The notes beneath the pieces were generated by a model, which saw nothing but the letters and a program-made list of their open reading frames with translations, was not told the DNA's origin and made no database searches. Below, one piece after another: positions 53,766-62,751 of a stretch of DNA of 64,000 bases. Source of the DNA: Zobellia nedashkovskayae (lineage in GTDB: Bacteria; Bacteroidota; Bacteroidia; Flavobacteriales; Flavobacteriaceae); NCBI RefSeq assembly GCF_015330125.1, contig NZ_JADDXR010000002.1:1798001-1862000 (forward strand), given 5' to 3'. The position numbers and the translations under genes were made by a program. Each line of letters begins with the position of its first letter. Position 1 is the stretch's first letter.

Positions 53766-56700
53766 TTGATGGTTACAAAATTACGTCTTGTTTTTTCAAT
53801 TACCATAGCATTTCTTTCCTTTTACGCCTCGGCACAGAGTGAATACTGGGAAAGCTCTTCCATGAATAAATCTTCTTACAAGAGAGTTTCGCAGGAATTG
53901 AGTGCAGAAGGTGGAAAAGTTTTTGCCTTACAGGAGAAACGTTTTAAGGAAGATTTAAAATCTTCAACTATCTCTAAAAGTACTTCAAGAATTGTCTATT
54001 TTCCAAATTCAAGCGGAAAAATGGTTGCATATAGCGTGAAAGAAACGCCTGTTTTGTCTGAAGCTCTTTCAAAAAAATACCCTGAAATAAAATCTTTTTC
54101 TGGTCAAGCCGTAAATAATAGAGAGAATCGTATAAGATTCAGTATTTCTCAGAAAGATGTGCAGGCCATGATTGTGTCCGCCAATAAAGATGAAAGTAGC
54201 TTTATAGAAAAGGTAGATGACGATAAATATATTGTATACTCTAGAAGTGCTAAGGCCGCAGATGAAGAAGATTTTATCTGTAGCACTCAAGAAAAGGTAT
54301 TATCTGCTGGGGCTAACCTAACGGCCAAACCTCTTGACGGGCGTGTACTCCGGAAATATAGATTAGCAGTTTCTGCTACTGCTGAATATACTGAATATCA
54401 TGGAGGTACGGTTGTAGATGCATTGGCAGCGATCAACGCCACTATAACCAGAATTAATGAGGTTTTTGAAACAGATTTAGCTGTTCGTCTTGAACTTGTT
54501 GCTGACACGGATAAAATTATTTATACCAATGCTGCTACAGACCCTTATAAAAGTTCTGATCCCAATCAAACCACGGTAAGTTTGAGTTTGTTAGGCGGCC
54601 AGGCCCAAGCTACACTCACTAGTGAGATAGGAGAAACAAATTACGATATTGGGCATGTTTTTCATAAAGGTGAAAACGGCGGTAATGCCGGTTTTATAGG
54701 TGCTGTCTGTGTGACCAATAGAAAAGGAAGTGCGTATTCTTCAAGTCAAGTTCCAAAGGGAGATAAATTCGATTTAGATTTTGTAGCTCACGAAATGGGG
54801 CATCAATTGGGGGCAAACCATACTTGGTCTTACGAGTTTGAGGGAACCTTAGTTCAGGTAGAACCTGGTAGCGGTTCTACTATTATGGGTTACGCAGGTA
54901 TAACAGACGTAAATGATGTGGCTGCTAGAGGAGATGATTATTTTCATTACATCAGTATAAAACAAATTATAGAAAATCTAGAGACTAAAACTTGTGGAGA
55001 GGTAGTAGGTATTACAAATAATCCACCAGTAGTTACTGATTTAGAAGATTACGTCATTCCAAAATCTACTGCTTTTGTATTAGAAGGTATTGCTACCGAC
55101 CCTGATGTAGGGGATGTTCTTACCTATACATGGGAGCAGATAGATAATGGTGTTGTTACCCAAGCCTCTTTTGGCCCCAATAATGCTAGCGGAGCAAATT
55201 TCAGGTCTAGACTACCAAGTTTAGCTCCTATAAGATATTTTCCAATGCTCTCACAAGTGGTTATAGGTAATTTAACCCAGACCTTTCCTACTAGAGGTTC
55301 TGCTTGGGAAACAGTGTCAGATGTTGAGAGAGATATGAATTTTGCATTCTCCGTAAGGGACAATGCACCGGGAGGAGGACAAGTAGTGTCGGAACTAACG
55401 AATATTGCCGTTGTTAATAGTGCAGGTCCTTTTCAGGTTACCTCACAAGCGGTTGCAGAAACTTATGTGGCCGGTGAAATAATGCAAATAGATTGGGATG
55501 TTGCAGGAACGGATATATTGCCTATTGCAACTAAAAATGTGGAAATTATACTTTCTGTTGATGGAGGTGTGACTTTTACGGTTCCCTTAGCTTCGGGAGT
55601 AGACAATGACGGGTCTCATAAAGTTGTGGTTCCAGGAGTTGCCGCTGAGAAGGCTCGCATTATGGTCAAGGCATCCGATAATGTCTATTATGCTGTAAAT
55701 TCAACAGATTTTAGTATTGAAGCTTCACAGTTTGTGATGAATTTTTCAGAGCTAGAATATGAAGCATGTCATTTTGATGATCTTATTATTCCTTTTATTT
55801 ACGAAGCGTATTTAGATTTTGACGAAGAGGTTGTTTTTACAGTGACAGATGCACCGGAAAATTTAGGAATTACTTTTATGCCAGATACCGTATCTGTGGA
55901 TGGAACAAGAATAGATATGTTGCTGGAGAATACGGAAAATGTTATAGAAGGTGCTTATTCATTAAATGTTATGGCAGTTTCGCCAAGTGTTTCAAAGGAG
56001 ATTACTATAGACTTAAAAATATATGATACAGATTTCCCTGCGGTTGAGTTGTTAGCACCAGCAGATAATTTAGTTGATGCTGCAACAACGGAGCTTTTAC
56101 AATGGGAAGATGATATTTCTTATACTTCATATGAAGTACATATTGCTACTGATGATGCTTTTGCCAACTTAGTGGAATTAGCTACTGTTACAACAAATAG
56201 TTATGTGCCTACTGAACTGGGTAACCAGACCGACTATTACTGGCGTGTGAAACCTATAAATGTTTGTGGAGAAGGAGAATTCAGTATTATCCGTAAGTTT
56301 AGTACAATCCAAGTAGACTGTACTAATAAGCGTGCGAGAGACCTTCCTTTGGAAATTAGTGCCGCAGAGAGAACTACGGTAACTTCAAAAATAACCTTCT
56401 TTGAAGATTTGAAAGTAGACGGTATTAATGTGAAATTAAATATTGACCATGAATATCTAGAAGATTTAGTAATAACTCTTACATCGCCCAATAATACGGT
56501 AGTTCCGTTAATTTCCAGTTCATGTGGAGATCTTGAGAATATAGATGCAACTTTTGACGATGATGCCCCTAACTTTATGTGTGGTGCTACAGCTAACACT
56601 GCAATAAGTGGAACTGTAAAGCCGCTTGGTTCACTAAGTTCTTTTAACGGAGAATCTGTATTGGGAGAATGGACCTTAACAGTTATTGATAACGCCGCTA

Positions 56701-57578
56701 GAGATGGTGGTGTTATCAACGAATTCTCTTTGGATATTTGTGTAGAAGGCGAATTTAGGCCAGATGTTGATAATGATGGTGTTTTTGATGATGGAGATGA
56801 CCTTTGTTTGAATACTCCTGAGGGTGCCGAAGTAGATTCATCTGGTTGTGAGGTGTACCGCTTTGCTGCTGATAATTTTGAAATTACTGTACAGAGTGAA
56901 TCTTGTAGGAACAATGATGACGGCATAATAACCATAAGTACTTTGCTGCCTTTGGATTATACAATCTCTATCACAGGGAATAATACTGATGTTACCAATA
57001 CATTTACCAATGTTTTCTCTCTTTCAAGTTTAACCTCTGGTGTATATACCCTGTGTGTAAACGCTTCTGGCGCTGAGGCTGATTATGAAGAATTCTGTGC
57101 GCAAGTAATCGTATCTCAGCCTGATCCTCTGGGCGTTACCTCTTCTATTTCTGCAGATGGAAAGCAGATTATTCTTTCTATGGAAGGAGCAGACGCGTAT
57201 ACAGTAGAACTAAATGGAAAAACCGTATTGACGGATAAGTCAGAGATAACATTAGACCTTCAATCGGGAGGTAATACATTACGTGTATCTACCGGGCTTT
57301 CATGTCAGGGTGTTCATGAAGATAGTTTCTTTGTGGGCAGTGATCCAATAGTGTTTCCTAACCCATTTGATACGTATACAAGAGTTGTGTTAGGGACATC
57401 TACTGAAAAAGTAAGAATTGATATCTTTACTATAAGTGGAGCCTTGGTGAAAACGGAAGAGGGCACACCTAGAGGCGGGGGAATAGATTTAGATTTCACG
57501 TCATTACAATCAGGTATTTATATTGTGAAAGTTAAAGGAGAAACCATTGAAGGAACGGTTAAAGTGATAAAACGATGA
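53766..57578 (+). CDS. Secreted zinc metalloprotease with P-domain and T9SS sorting domain
   Basis: A 1270-residue secreted protease. Order: signal peptide (about 1-24), pro-region (to about 190), catalytic domain with the extended zinc motif H342-E343-xx-H346-xx-G-xx-H352 and Met-turn STIMGYAGI (about 374), Ig/Fn-like linker domains (about 420-850), a proprotein-convertase P-domain (about 850-992, LEDLVITLTSPNNT, LGEWTLTVIDNA), an acidic Ca-binding-like DVDNDGVFDDGDD segment, and a type A sorting domain (about 1195-1270, VFPNPFDTYTRVVL, GIYIVKVKGE). The reprolysin-like motif places it in the metzincin clan. It should pass through the T9SS to the surface or medium. A lipoprotein gene overlaps its stop by ATGA. 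Confidence 0.93.
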   Translation: MMVTKLRLVFSITIAFLSFYASAQSEYWESSSMNKSSYKRVSQELSAEGGKVFALQEKRFKEDLKSSTISKSTSRIVYFPNSSGKMVAYSVKETPVLSEALSKKYPEIKSFSGQAVNNRENRIRFSISQKDVQAMIVSANKDESSFIEKVDDDKYIVYSRSAKAADEEDFICSTQEKVLSAGANLTAKPLDGRVLRKYRLAVSATAEYTEYHGGTVVDALAAINATITRINEVFETDLAVRLELVADTDKIIYTNAATDPYKSSDPNQTTVSLSLLGGQAQATLTSEIGETNYDIGHVFHKGENGGNAGFIGAVCVTNRKGSAYSSSQVPKGDKFDLDFVAHEMGHQLGANHTWSYEFEGTLVQVEPGSGSTIMGYAGITDVNDVAARGDDYFHYISIKQIIENLETKTCGEVVGITNNPPVVTDLEDYVIPKSTAFVLEGIATDPDVGDVLTYTWEQIDNGVVTQASFGPNNASGANFRSRLPSLAPIRYFPMLSQVVIGNLTQTFPTRGSAWETVSDVERDMNFAFSVRDNAPGGGQVVSELTNIAVVNSAGPFQVTSQAVAETYVAGEIMQIDWDVAGTDILPIATKNVEIILSVDGGVTFTVPLASGVDNDGSHKVVVPGVAAEKARIMVKASDNVYYAVNSTDFSIEASQFVMNFSELEYEACHFDDLIIPFIYEAYLDFDEEVVFTVTDAPENLGITFMPDTVSVDGTRIDMLLENTENVIEGAYSLNVMAVSPSVSKEITIDLKIYDTDFPAVELLAPADNLVDAATTELLQWEDDISYTSYEVHIATDDAFANLVELATVTTNSYVPTELGNQTDYYWRVKPINVCGEGEFSIIRKFSTIQVDCTNKRARDLPLEISAAERTTVTSKITFFEDLKVDGINVKLNIDHEYLEDLVITLTSPNNTVVPLISSSCGDLENIDATFDDDAPNFMCGATANTAISGTVKPLGSLSSFNGESVLGEWTLTVIDNAARDGGVINEFSLDICVEGEFRPDVDNDGVFDDGDDLCLNTPEGAEVDSSGCEVYRFAADNFEITVQSESCRNNDDGIITISTLLPLDYTISITGNNTDVTNTFTNVFSLSSLTSGVYTLCVNASGAEADYEEFCAQVIVSQPDPLGVTSSISADGKQIILSMEGADAYTVELNGKTVLTDKSEITLDLQSGGNTLRVSTGLSCQGVHEDSFFVGSDPIVFPNPFDTYTRVVLGTSTEKVRIDIFTISGALVKTEEGTPRGGGIDLDFTSLQSGIYIVKVKGETIEGTVKVIKR

Positions 57579-58255
57579 GAATACTAACTTTTATAGTATT
57601 GGGTTTGGTGCTCTTTTCGGGTTGTAAAAAAGACTCGTCAAATACGCCAGGAAAGGTAAGTTTGGTGGCTCCGGCTAAAAATTCTGAATGTACACCGGTA
57701 CAAAGTGATGGAGATAATAGTAGCATTGTTCGGTTCAATTGGAATGCTGCCGATCATACCGAAGTTTATGAGTTACAAGTTACCAATTTGAATACAGGAA
57801 CGGTTCAATACAGAAATACATCTGGCACTGTAGAAACGCTGTCATTGACCAAGGGTACACCATTTTCATGGGTAGTAGTGTCCGAGAATTCAGAAACAAC
57901 AGCATCTGTTAGTAGTGATTCTTGGTTGTTCTACAATCCGGGATCCGAAATTAGTCATGTGCCTTTTCCCGCAGAATTAACTTTTCCGGTACAGGGTTCT
58001 ACGGCTTTTAGAGATGTAAATAACGAAATAAGTTTAACGTGGGTCGGTAAAGATTTAGATAATGATATAGAAAGTTATGGAATATACCTTTCTAATGAAA
58101 ATCCGCCTACAACATTATTGAAAACTACAGATGCAGGGGTGAGCGAGTTAATAGTAGAAGTGGCTACTGATGAAGTTTACTTTTGGAAAGTAGTAACTAC
58201 TGATGAGGAAGGAAATATCTCTACCAGTACGGTTTCAGAATTTAAGACCCGTTAA
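57575..58255 (+). CDS. Lipoprotein with two Fn3/Ig-like domains
   Basis: A 226-residue lipoprotein, lipidated at C17 (LVLFSGC, then KKDSS). Two beta-sandwich domains follow: about 26-117 (VRFNWNAADHTEVYELQVTNLNTG) and about 128-226 (ISLTWVGKDLDNDIESYGIYLSNE). The second resembles the Fn3-like domain of the kelch lipoprotein at 8208. It starts inside the stop codon of the metalloprotease gene (ATGA overlap), so it is translationally coupled, and probably helps anchor, inhibit or present the protease. Inference from coupling only. Its 3' end overlaps convergent pth by 14 bases. Confidence 0.85.
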   Translation: MRILTFIVLGLVLFSGCKKDSSNTPGKVSLVAPAKNSECTPVQSDGDNSSIVRFNWNAADHTEVYELQVTNLNTGTVQYRNTSGTVETLSLTKGTPFSWVVVSENSETTASVSSDSWLFYNPGSEISHVPFPAELTFPVQGSTAFRDVNNEISLTWVGKDLDNDIESYGIYLSNENPPTTLLKTTDAGVSELIVEVATDEVYFWKVVTTDEEGNISTSTVSEFKTR

Positions 58256-58871
58256 ATTGATTCATGGTTCGCGCAACACCGGCCAAAACAAAAGATTGAA
58301 CCAGTTCAGTGGTTTTCTCGAAACGTTCTTTTAGCGCATCTCTTTCTGTTTCACTCCATTCACCTAACACATATTCAACCTGTCTTCCTTTGCCAAAATC
58401 TGCTCCTACACCAAATCTAAGGCGGTTGTAGTTTGTGGTCTGTAGAACGTTCTGAATGTCTTTAAGGCCATTATGGCCTCCATTGCTTCCTTTTGTTTTC
58501 AAACGCAGTGACCCAAACTCCAAGTTAATATCATCTGTAATTACTAGAACGTTTTCCAAAGGGATATTCTCTTTATCCATCCAATACTTTAATGCCTTGC
58601 CGCTGAGGTTCATGTAAGTAGACGGTTTTAAACAAAGTACACTTCGTCCTTTTATTTTGAAAACACCTATGTCACCTAATTTTACGGTCTCAAAAGAAAA
58701 ATCCAATGCTTTCGCAAGGGCGTCTAAAACTTTAAACCCAATATTATGACGAGTTTCTGAATACTCATTACCTATATTTCCTAGACCAATGATCAGGTAT
58801 TTTTTCATGTTATTGGTTTCTTCTAGAACACTTTTGTTCTTGTTGAAAATTGATTTTAGAAATTGAAACAT
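58242..58871 (-). CDS. pth: Peptidyl-tRNA hydrolase
   Basis: A 209-residue enzyme recycling peptidyl-tRNA dropped by ribosomes. The catalytic His is in SETRHNIGF, next to LIIGLGNIGNEYS, followed by KPSTYMNLSGKAL and NGGHNGLKDI. The 21 residues before MKKYLIIGLGN form an amphipathic extension (MFQFLKSIFNKNKS); an alternative ATG start at 58808 would give the standard length of 188. Both are plausible. The gene's 3' end overlaps the convergent lipoprotein gene. Confidence 0.93.
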   Translation of the reverse strand: MFQFLKSIFNKNKSVLEETNNMKKYLIIGLGNIGNEYSETRHNIGFKVLDALAKALDFSFETVKLGDIGVFKIKGRSVLCLKPSTYMNLSGKALKYWMDKENIPLENVLVITDDINLEFGSLRLKTKGSNGGHNGLKDIQNVLQTTNYNRLRFGVGADFGKGRQVEYVLGEWSETERDALKERFEKTTELVQSFVLAGVARTMNQFNGS

Positions 58872-58959
58872 AATGCGTTGTTTTTAGAATGTTTGTATTC
58901 TTTCGCACGATTATATTCTAAAATAAATGCATACTGCAATTTTGAGTTGTAAAAATACA

Positions 58960-58990
58960 AAAGCGCCCTAAATTAGGGCGCTTTTTATAA
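58960..58990 (-). terminator. Intrinsic terminator after rplY
   Basis: AAGCGCCCTAA and TTAGGGCGCTT form a perfect hairpin with T- and A-runs at the ends, 16 bases after the rplY stop codon in the leftward direction. Confidence 0.8.
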
Positions 58991-59005
58991 AACTTCAACT
59001 GAAAT

Positions 59006-59644
59006 TTATTCTTGGCTTGCTTCGCCTTCAGCAACTGCTGCTTCTGCACCTTCTGCTCCTTCTTCTCCTTCGCCATCTTCGTCTTCATCAACGGCCACTG
59101 CTGTACGCTGAGTTTTAACTTGAACAACAACGGTTGTATCAGGGTGTAAGATGGAAAATTCATCTTTCAATAAAGACTCAACAGTAATGTTATCACCAAT
59201 TTTTAATTTCGATATATCAACATCAAAATAATCTGGCAAATTGTCTGGAAGTGCTTTAATGGCAAGTTTTCTCTTTCTGAAAAGTAAACGACCACCAGCT
59301 CTAACACCAGGAGCGTTACCTTCTAAACGAACTGGAATGTTCATGGTAACTTCTTTGTCATCAAAAAGTTGATAGAAATCGATGTGCAAAATTTTATCAG
59401 TCACTGGGTGAAACTGAATGTCTTGCATAATCGCTCTTACCTTACCATGACCTAAGTCAACCTCTACGGTGTGTGCGGCTGGGGTGTAAACTAAATCTCT
59501 GAACGCTAACTCTTCTGCTGAAAAGTGTAATGGTTTCTCCCCTCCGTATACCACGCAAGGAACCTGTCCAGCATTACGTAGAGCTTTAGTTGCCTTTTTG
59601 CCCACGCTTTCTCTTTCTGATCCTTTAATTTTAATTGACTTCAT
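59006..59644 (-). CDS. rplY: 50S ribosomal protein L25/general stress protein Ctc
   Basis: A 212-residue long-form L25 (CTC type). The N-terminal domain binds 5S rRNA (about 1-95, [28 protein letters not shown]), followed by the beta C-domain (about 96-185) and a very acidic Ala/Glu/Gly tail (about 187-212), usual in Bacteroidota. It lies 51 bases downstream of prs on the same strand, the classical prs-rplY-pth arrangement; pth is the next gene but has its own gap. Confidence 0.95.
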   Translation of the reverse strand: MKSIKIKGSERESVGKKATKALRNAGQVPCVVYGGEKPLHFSAEELAFRDLVYTPAAHTVEVDLGHGKVRAIMQDIQFHPVTDKILHIDFYQLFDDKEVTMNIPVRLEGNAPGVRAGGRLLFRKRKLAIKALPDNLPDYFDVDISKLKIGDNITVESLLKDEFSILHPDTTVVVQVKTQRTAVAVDEDEDGEGEEGAEGAEAAVAEGEASQE

Positions 59645-59695
59645 TATATGATTTAAAAAATTAATACTCTTAACTGGGGTAGCCTGTTTAAGCGG

Positions 59696-60637
59696 CTACA
59701 TTAAAAATTTTGATGCAATAGAAGTATTATGATGTACTCTGTGCATTACGTCTGCAAAAAGCTCCGCACAGCTCAATACTTTTACTTTGTTTGAATCTCT
59801 CTTGGAAGGAATAGAATCTGTAACGATTAATTCCATCAATTGTGATTTCTCTATTTTCTCATAAGCGTCACCGGATAAAAGGGCGTGTGTTGTAATAGCC
59901 CTTACACTCAAGGCACCTCTTTCCATCATTAAATCGGCAGCTTTTGTCAATGTTCCAGCGGTATCTACCATGTCATCTACTAAAACCACATTTTTACCCT
60001 GTACATCGCCAATTAGCTCCATATGCGATATTATGTTTGCCTTTGCCCGTTGTTTGTAACAGATAACCACATCACAGCCCAATGCTTTTGAATAGGCATA
60101 GGCTCTTTTAGAACCACCCATATCTGGTGATGCAATGGTAAGATTATCTAAATTTAATTTCTTTAGATAAGGCAAAAACATGGTAGATGCGAACAAATGA
60201 TCAACAGGTTTTTCGAAAAAACCCTGTATCTGATCTGCATGCAAATCCATTGTAATTATTCTTGTTGCACCAGCTGCTTCAAGCATTTTTGCAATTAACT
60301 TAGCTGCAATTGGTACTCTAGGTTTGTCTTTTCTATCTTGTCTAGCCCAACCAAAATAAGGCATTACGGCCGTTATATGTCTTGCAGACGCCCGTTTGGC
60401 TGCATCTAGCATTAATAACATTTCCATTAAATGTTCTGAACTTGGGTTCGTAGAACCTATAATGAAAATACGAGCTCCTCGTACCGATTCTTCGAACGAT
60501 GGTTGGAATTCACCATCACTGTATCTAGAGAAGAGTACGTTGCCTAATTCGGCACCGTAAAACTTGGCAATTTTTTTTGCCAACTCAGTACTCTGGGTAC
60601 AGGCGAAAATTTTAGGTTCGGGAACTTGGTAAGCCAT
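59696..60637 (-). CDS. prs: Ribose-phosphate pyrophosphokinase
   Basis: A 313-residue enzyme making PRPP from ribose 5-phosphate and ATP for nucleotide, His and Trp synthesis. Motifs: the flexible loop/ATP site YFGWARQDRKDKPRVPI (about 95), the divalent-metal site ITMDLHADQIQGFF (about 128), and the PRPP loop VVLVDDMVDTAGTLTKAA (about 217-234). Full length. A TAAATTTG on the minus strand (60697-60690) is a good -7 element for it. Confidence 0.97.
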   Translation of the reverse strand: MAYQVPEPKIFACTQSTELAKKIAKFYGAELGNVLFSRYSDGEFQPSFEESVRGARIFIIGSTNPSSEHLMEMLLMLDAAKRASARHITAVMPYFGWARQDRKDKPRVPIAAKLIAKMLEAAGATRIITMDLHADQIQGFFEKPVDHLFASTMFLPYLKKLNLDNLTIASPDMGGSKRAYAYSKALGCDVVICYKQRAKANIISHMELIGDVQGKNVVLVDDMVDTAGTLTKAADLMMERGALSVRAITTHALLSGDAYEKIEKSQLMELIVTDSIPSKRDSNKVKVLSCAELFADVMHRVHHNTSIASKFLM

Positions 60638-60689
60638 GGGTAACGTATTGTTAATTAGTTTATTGACAAGTCGTTTTGTTAGCGAGGTG

Positions 60690-60697
60690 CAAATTTA
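60690..60697 (-). promoter_or_regulatory. -7 promoter element of prs-rplY
   Basis: On the minus strand the sequence is TAAATTTG, an exact TAnnTTTG. It is 53 bases upstream of the prs start codon. Confidence 0.5.
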
Positions 60698-60737
60698 GAA
60701 ATTTATTTGTGTTGCTAAAGGATAAATGTTGTTATTT

Positions 60738-60770
60738 TTTGTGTTTGGAACAAAAAAAATTTTACTTTTG
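60738..60770 (+). promoter_or_regulatory. Promoter of tRNA-Leu
   Basis: TTTG (60738-60741), 21 bases, TACTTTTG (60763-60770), both matching the Bacteroidota consensus; a second TTTG lies at 60744-60747. The tRNA begins 14 bases after the -7 element. Confidence 0.65.
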
Positions 60771-60784
60771 CAGTCCGATTTAAT

Positions 60785-60865
60785 GCTCGAGTGGCGGAAC
60801 TGGTAGACGCGCTGGATTCAAAATCCAGTTCCTTTGGAGTGCGGGTTCGATTCCCGCCTCGAGTA
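60785..60865 (+). tRNA. tRNA-Leu (anticodon CAA)
   Basis: A class II tRNA that reads UUG. The acceptor strands GCTCGAG and CTCGAGT pair with a G-T wobble at the first position. The D-arm includes GGTAGACGC; the anticodon stem CTGGA/TCCAG holds the loop TTCAAAA with anticodon CAA. A short variable arm (TCC/GGA) and the T-arm GCGGG-TTCGATT-CCCGC follow. The discriminator is A, as in all leucine tRNAs. The 3' CCA is not encoded and must be added afterwards. Confidence 0.95.
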
Positions 60866-60879
60866 CAGAGTTAAAAAGA

Positions 60880-60910
60880 AAAAAGCTGAGACATATTCTC
60901 AGCTTTTTTT
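60880..60910 (+). terminator. Intrinsic terminator after tRNA-Leu
   Basis: AAAAGCTGAGA pairs with TCTCAGCTTTT around a CATAT loop, with a run of T. It starts 15 bases after the tRNA. Confidence 0.85.
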
Positions 60911-61002
60911 ATGCCCAAAAATGTCACATTGGAAAGGGGAATGGAACTATATCATGATGCATGATAACAGGAATTAATTACAGTTGAAAGAATAAAAGTA
61001 AT

Positions 61003-61043
61003 TTACCGAACGTTTGGTAATTAATAAATAATTATTACATTTG
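61003..61043 (+). promoter_or_regulatory. TetR operator and promoter of the TetR gene
   Basis: The palindrome TTACCGAACGTTTGGTAA (61003-61020) differs from perfect symmetry at one pair. Its right half contains TTTG (61013-61016), the -33 element, 19 bases before the -7 element TACATTTG (61036-61043). A bound repressor would cover the -33 site. The ATG at 61048 falls at about the predicted transcript start, so the mRNA may be leaderless. Confidence 0.75.
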
Positions 61044-61047
61044 TTCT

Positions 61048-61611
61048 ATGAGACCACAGAAAGTATTAGATAAAGATATTGTAGCAAACCTAGTTGACGT
61101 TTTTAGGTCTAAGGGTTATGACGGAGCAAGTCTTTCTGACCTCGCAGAAAAAACTGGTTTAAAAAAGGCTAGTCTGTATCATCGCTTTCCAGATGGAAAG
61201 CAAGGTATGGCCGTGGCTGTTATGAATCATCTTGGTAAAAGGGCGGAGAAAAAGGTTTTTAGTTCTTTGCGGGACGAAAGTATTTCTCCTGTTCAAAGAT
61301 TAGCTAACGGATTGGATAACATTAGGTACATATATACTGGAGGGAAGGACGCATGTATTCTGAGGGCTTTCTCATTAGGCTCTGGTTTAGAATTGTTCGG
61401 AAAGCAAATTGAAAGTGGAATGATAGAATGGGTAGAGGCTTTCAAAAGTTTAGGTAAAGCTTTAGGATTGTCAGATACATTAGCGCAGCAATATGCGATA
61501 AAAACTTTATTGGAAATCCAAGGAAGTCTTGTTGTGACTAAAGGATTAAATGATTTGAGCATATTTGATCAAACATTAAAGGATATTGAATTAAGATATT
61601 TAAACAAATAA
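61048..61611 (+). CDS. TetR/AcrR-family transcriptional repressor
   Basis: A 187-residue repressor. The N-terminal helix-turn-helix (about 10-50) reads VANLVDVFRSKGYDGASLSDLAEKTGLKKASLYHRFPDGKQGMAVAV (split as VFRSKGYDGASLSDLAEKTG and KKASLYHRFPDGKQGM). The C-terminal ligand-binding domain (about 75-187) contains a conserved Cys (DACILRAF). The same palindrome lies upstream of its own gene and of the hydrolase gene, so it most likely represses both until an inducer binds. The two genes face the same direction. Confidence 0.93.
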   Translation: MRPQKVLDKDIVANLVDVFRSKGYDGASLSDLAEKTGLKKASLYHRFPDGKQGMAVAVMNHLGKRAEKKVFSSLRDESISPVQRLANGLDNIRYIYTGGKDACILRAFSLGSGLELFGKQIESGMIEWVEAFKSLGKALGLSDTLAQQYAIKTLLEIQGSLVVTKGLNDLSIFDQTLKDIELRYLNK

Positions 61612-61630
61612 AAAAATTTACCAATCAATT

Positions 61631-61648
61631 TTACCGAACATTAGGTAA
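61631..61648 (+). promoter_or_regulatory. Second TetR operator, upstream of the hydrolase gene
   Basis: TTACCGAACATTAGGTAA is a near copy of the palindrome upstream of the TetR gene (15 of 18 bases identical; conserved TTACCGAAC left arm). It lies 25 bases before the preferred hydrolase start at 61673 and would allow joint control of regulator and hydrolase. Confidence 0.75.
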
Positions 61649-61672
61649 TTAATGATTACTAATATTAAAACT

Positions 61673-62626
61673 ATGAAAAATTTAATTTTATACGCTTTGA
61701 CCATTGTCCCTCTATTCACATTTGGAGCAACATCACCTGATATAGAAATATCAAATGAAAATATGACAACTATTAAGTATCGAACCCTTGAGGTTAACGG
61801 AGTAAACATTGCATACAGAGAAGCAGGTGATCCTCAAAACCAGACTATAGTTTTGCTCCACGGTTTTCCAACTTCTTCCCATCAATATAGAAAGGTATTA
61901 AATCAATTATCGGACGAGTTTCATTTAGTAGCACCAGATTATCCAGGATTTGGTAATAGTGATTTTTCTGATGCAAGTGAATACGAATACACTTTTGATA
62001 ATCTGGCAGCAACAATAGATGCTTTTCTAGAAAAAAAGAAAATCACCTCTTATGCATTAATGATTCAAGATTACGGAGCTCCTGTAGGATTTAGAATCGC
62101 AACAGCTCATCCGGAAAGGATTACAGCCATTATTAATCAAAATGGTAATGCCTATGAAGAAGGATTGGGAGCGGCTTGGAAGGAAACCAAATCTATGTGG
62201 GCGAATAGAAATAAGCAGACAGAAGAGGCTCTATTGCATGCTTTTTCTTTGGATGGCCTAAAGTGGCAATATACACATGGAACGAGAAACCCGGAAAATG
62301 TAAATCCCGATACTTGGAATTTGGATTATTTACGAATGTCTCGCCCCAATGCCCATGCTATGAATTTAAATTTATTCTATGACTATCGGAATAACATAAA
62401 ATTGTATCCAAAATGGCAACAATATTTGAGGGATAATCAACCTCCGCTATTAATTGTTTGGGGAAAGAACGATGCTTTCTTTCCTGAAAGTGGTGCCATA
62501 GCCTTCAAAAAAGACGTAAAAAATATTGATTACAATATTTATGATACCGGTCATTTTGCCTTAGAGGAGGATGCGGATAAGATTATCCCAAAAATGAGAA
62601 GTTTTTTGAGGGAGATTAAAAAGTAG
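61673..62626 (+). CDS. Exported alpha/beta hydrolase (haloalkane dehalogenase/epoxide hydrolase type)
   Basis: A 317-residue hydrolase starting at the ATG at 61673, which opens the signal peptide MKNLILYALTIVPLFTFG; an earlier in-frame ATG at 61652 sits next to the operator. The oxyanion motif is LLHGFPTSSHQYR (about 61-73), the nucleophile is Asp133 in MIQDYGAPVG (an Asp, not Ser, as in dehalogenases and epoxide hydrolases), and the His is in DTGHFALEED (about 295). Such enzymes cleave epoxides or carbon-halogen bonds; the substrate is unknown. It is controlled by the TetR upstream through matching operators. Confidence 0.9.
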   Translation: MKNLILYALTIVPLFTFGATSPDIEISNENMTTIKYRTLEVNGVNIAYREAGDPQNQTIVLLHGFPTSSHQYRKVLNQLSDEFHLVAPDYPGFGNSDFSDASEYEYTFDNLAATIDAFLEKKKITSYALMIQDYGAPVGFRIATAHPERITAIINQNGNAYEEGLGAAWKETKSMWANRNKQTEEALLHAFSLDGLKWQYTHGTRNPENVNPDTWNLDYLRMSRPNAHAMNLNLFYDYRNNIKLYPKWQQYLRDNQPPLLIVWGKNDAFFPESGAIAFKKDVKNIDYNIYDTGHFALEEDADKIIPKMRSFLREIKK

Positions 62627-62648
62627 TTAGTTTTCAATATATAATAAT

Positions 62649-62674
62649 AAAAGCCTATTAAAAAGGGGCTTTTT
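62649..62674 (+). terminator. Probable intrinsic terminator of the TetR/hydrolase unit
   Basis: AAAAGCC pairs with GGCTTTT over an 11-base loop and runs into T. It is 22 bases after the hydrolase stop. Confidence 0.65.
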
Positions 62675-62751
62675 GCATTGTAAAATTACTTGATGAATAA
62701 CTCTAAAAAAGTACTTGATAGTAAAATACAACTTTCACTACCTTAGCAATC

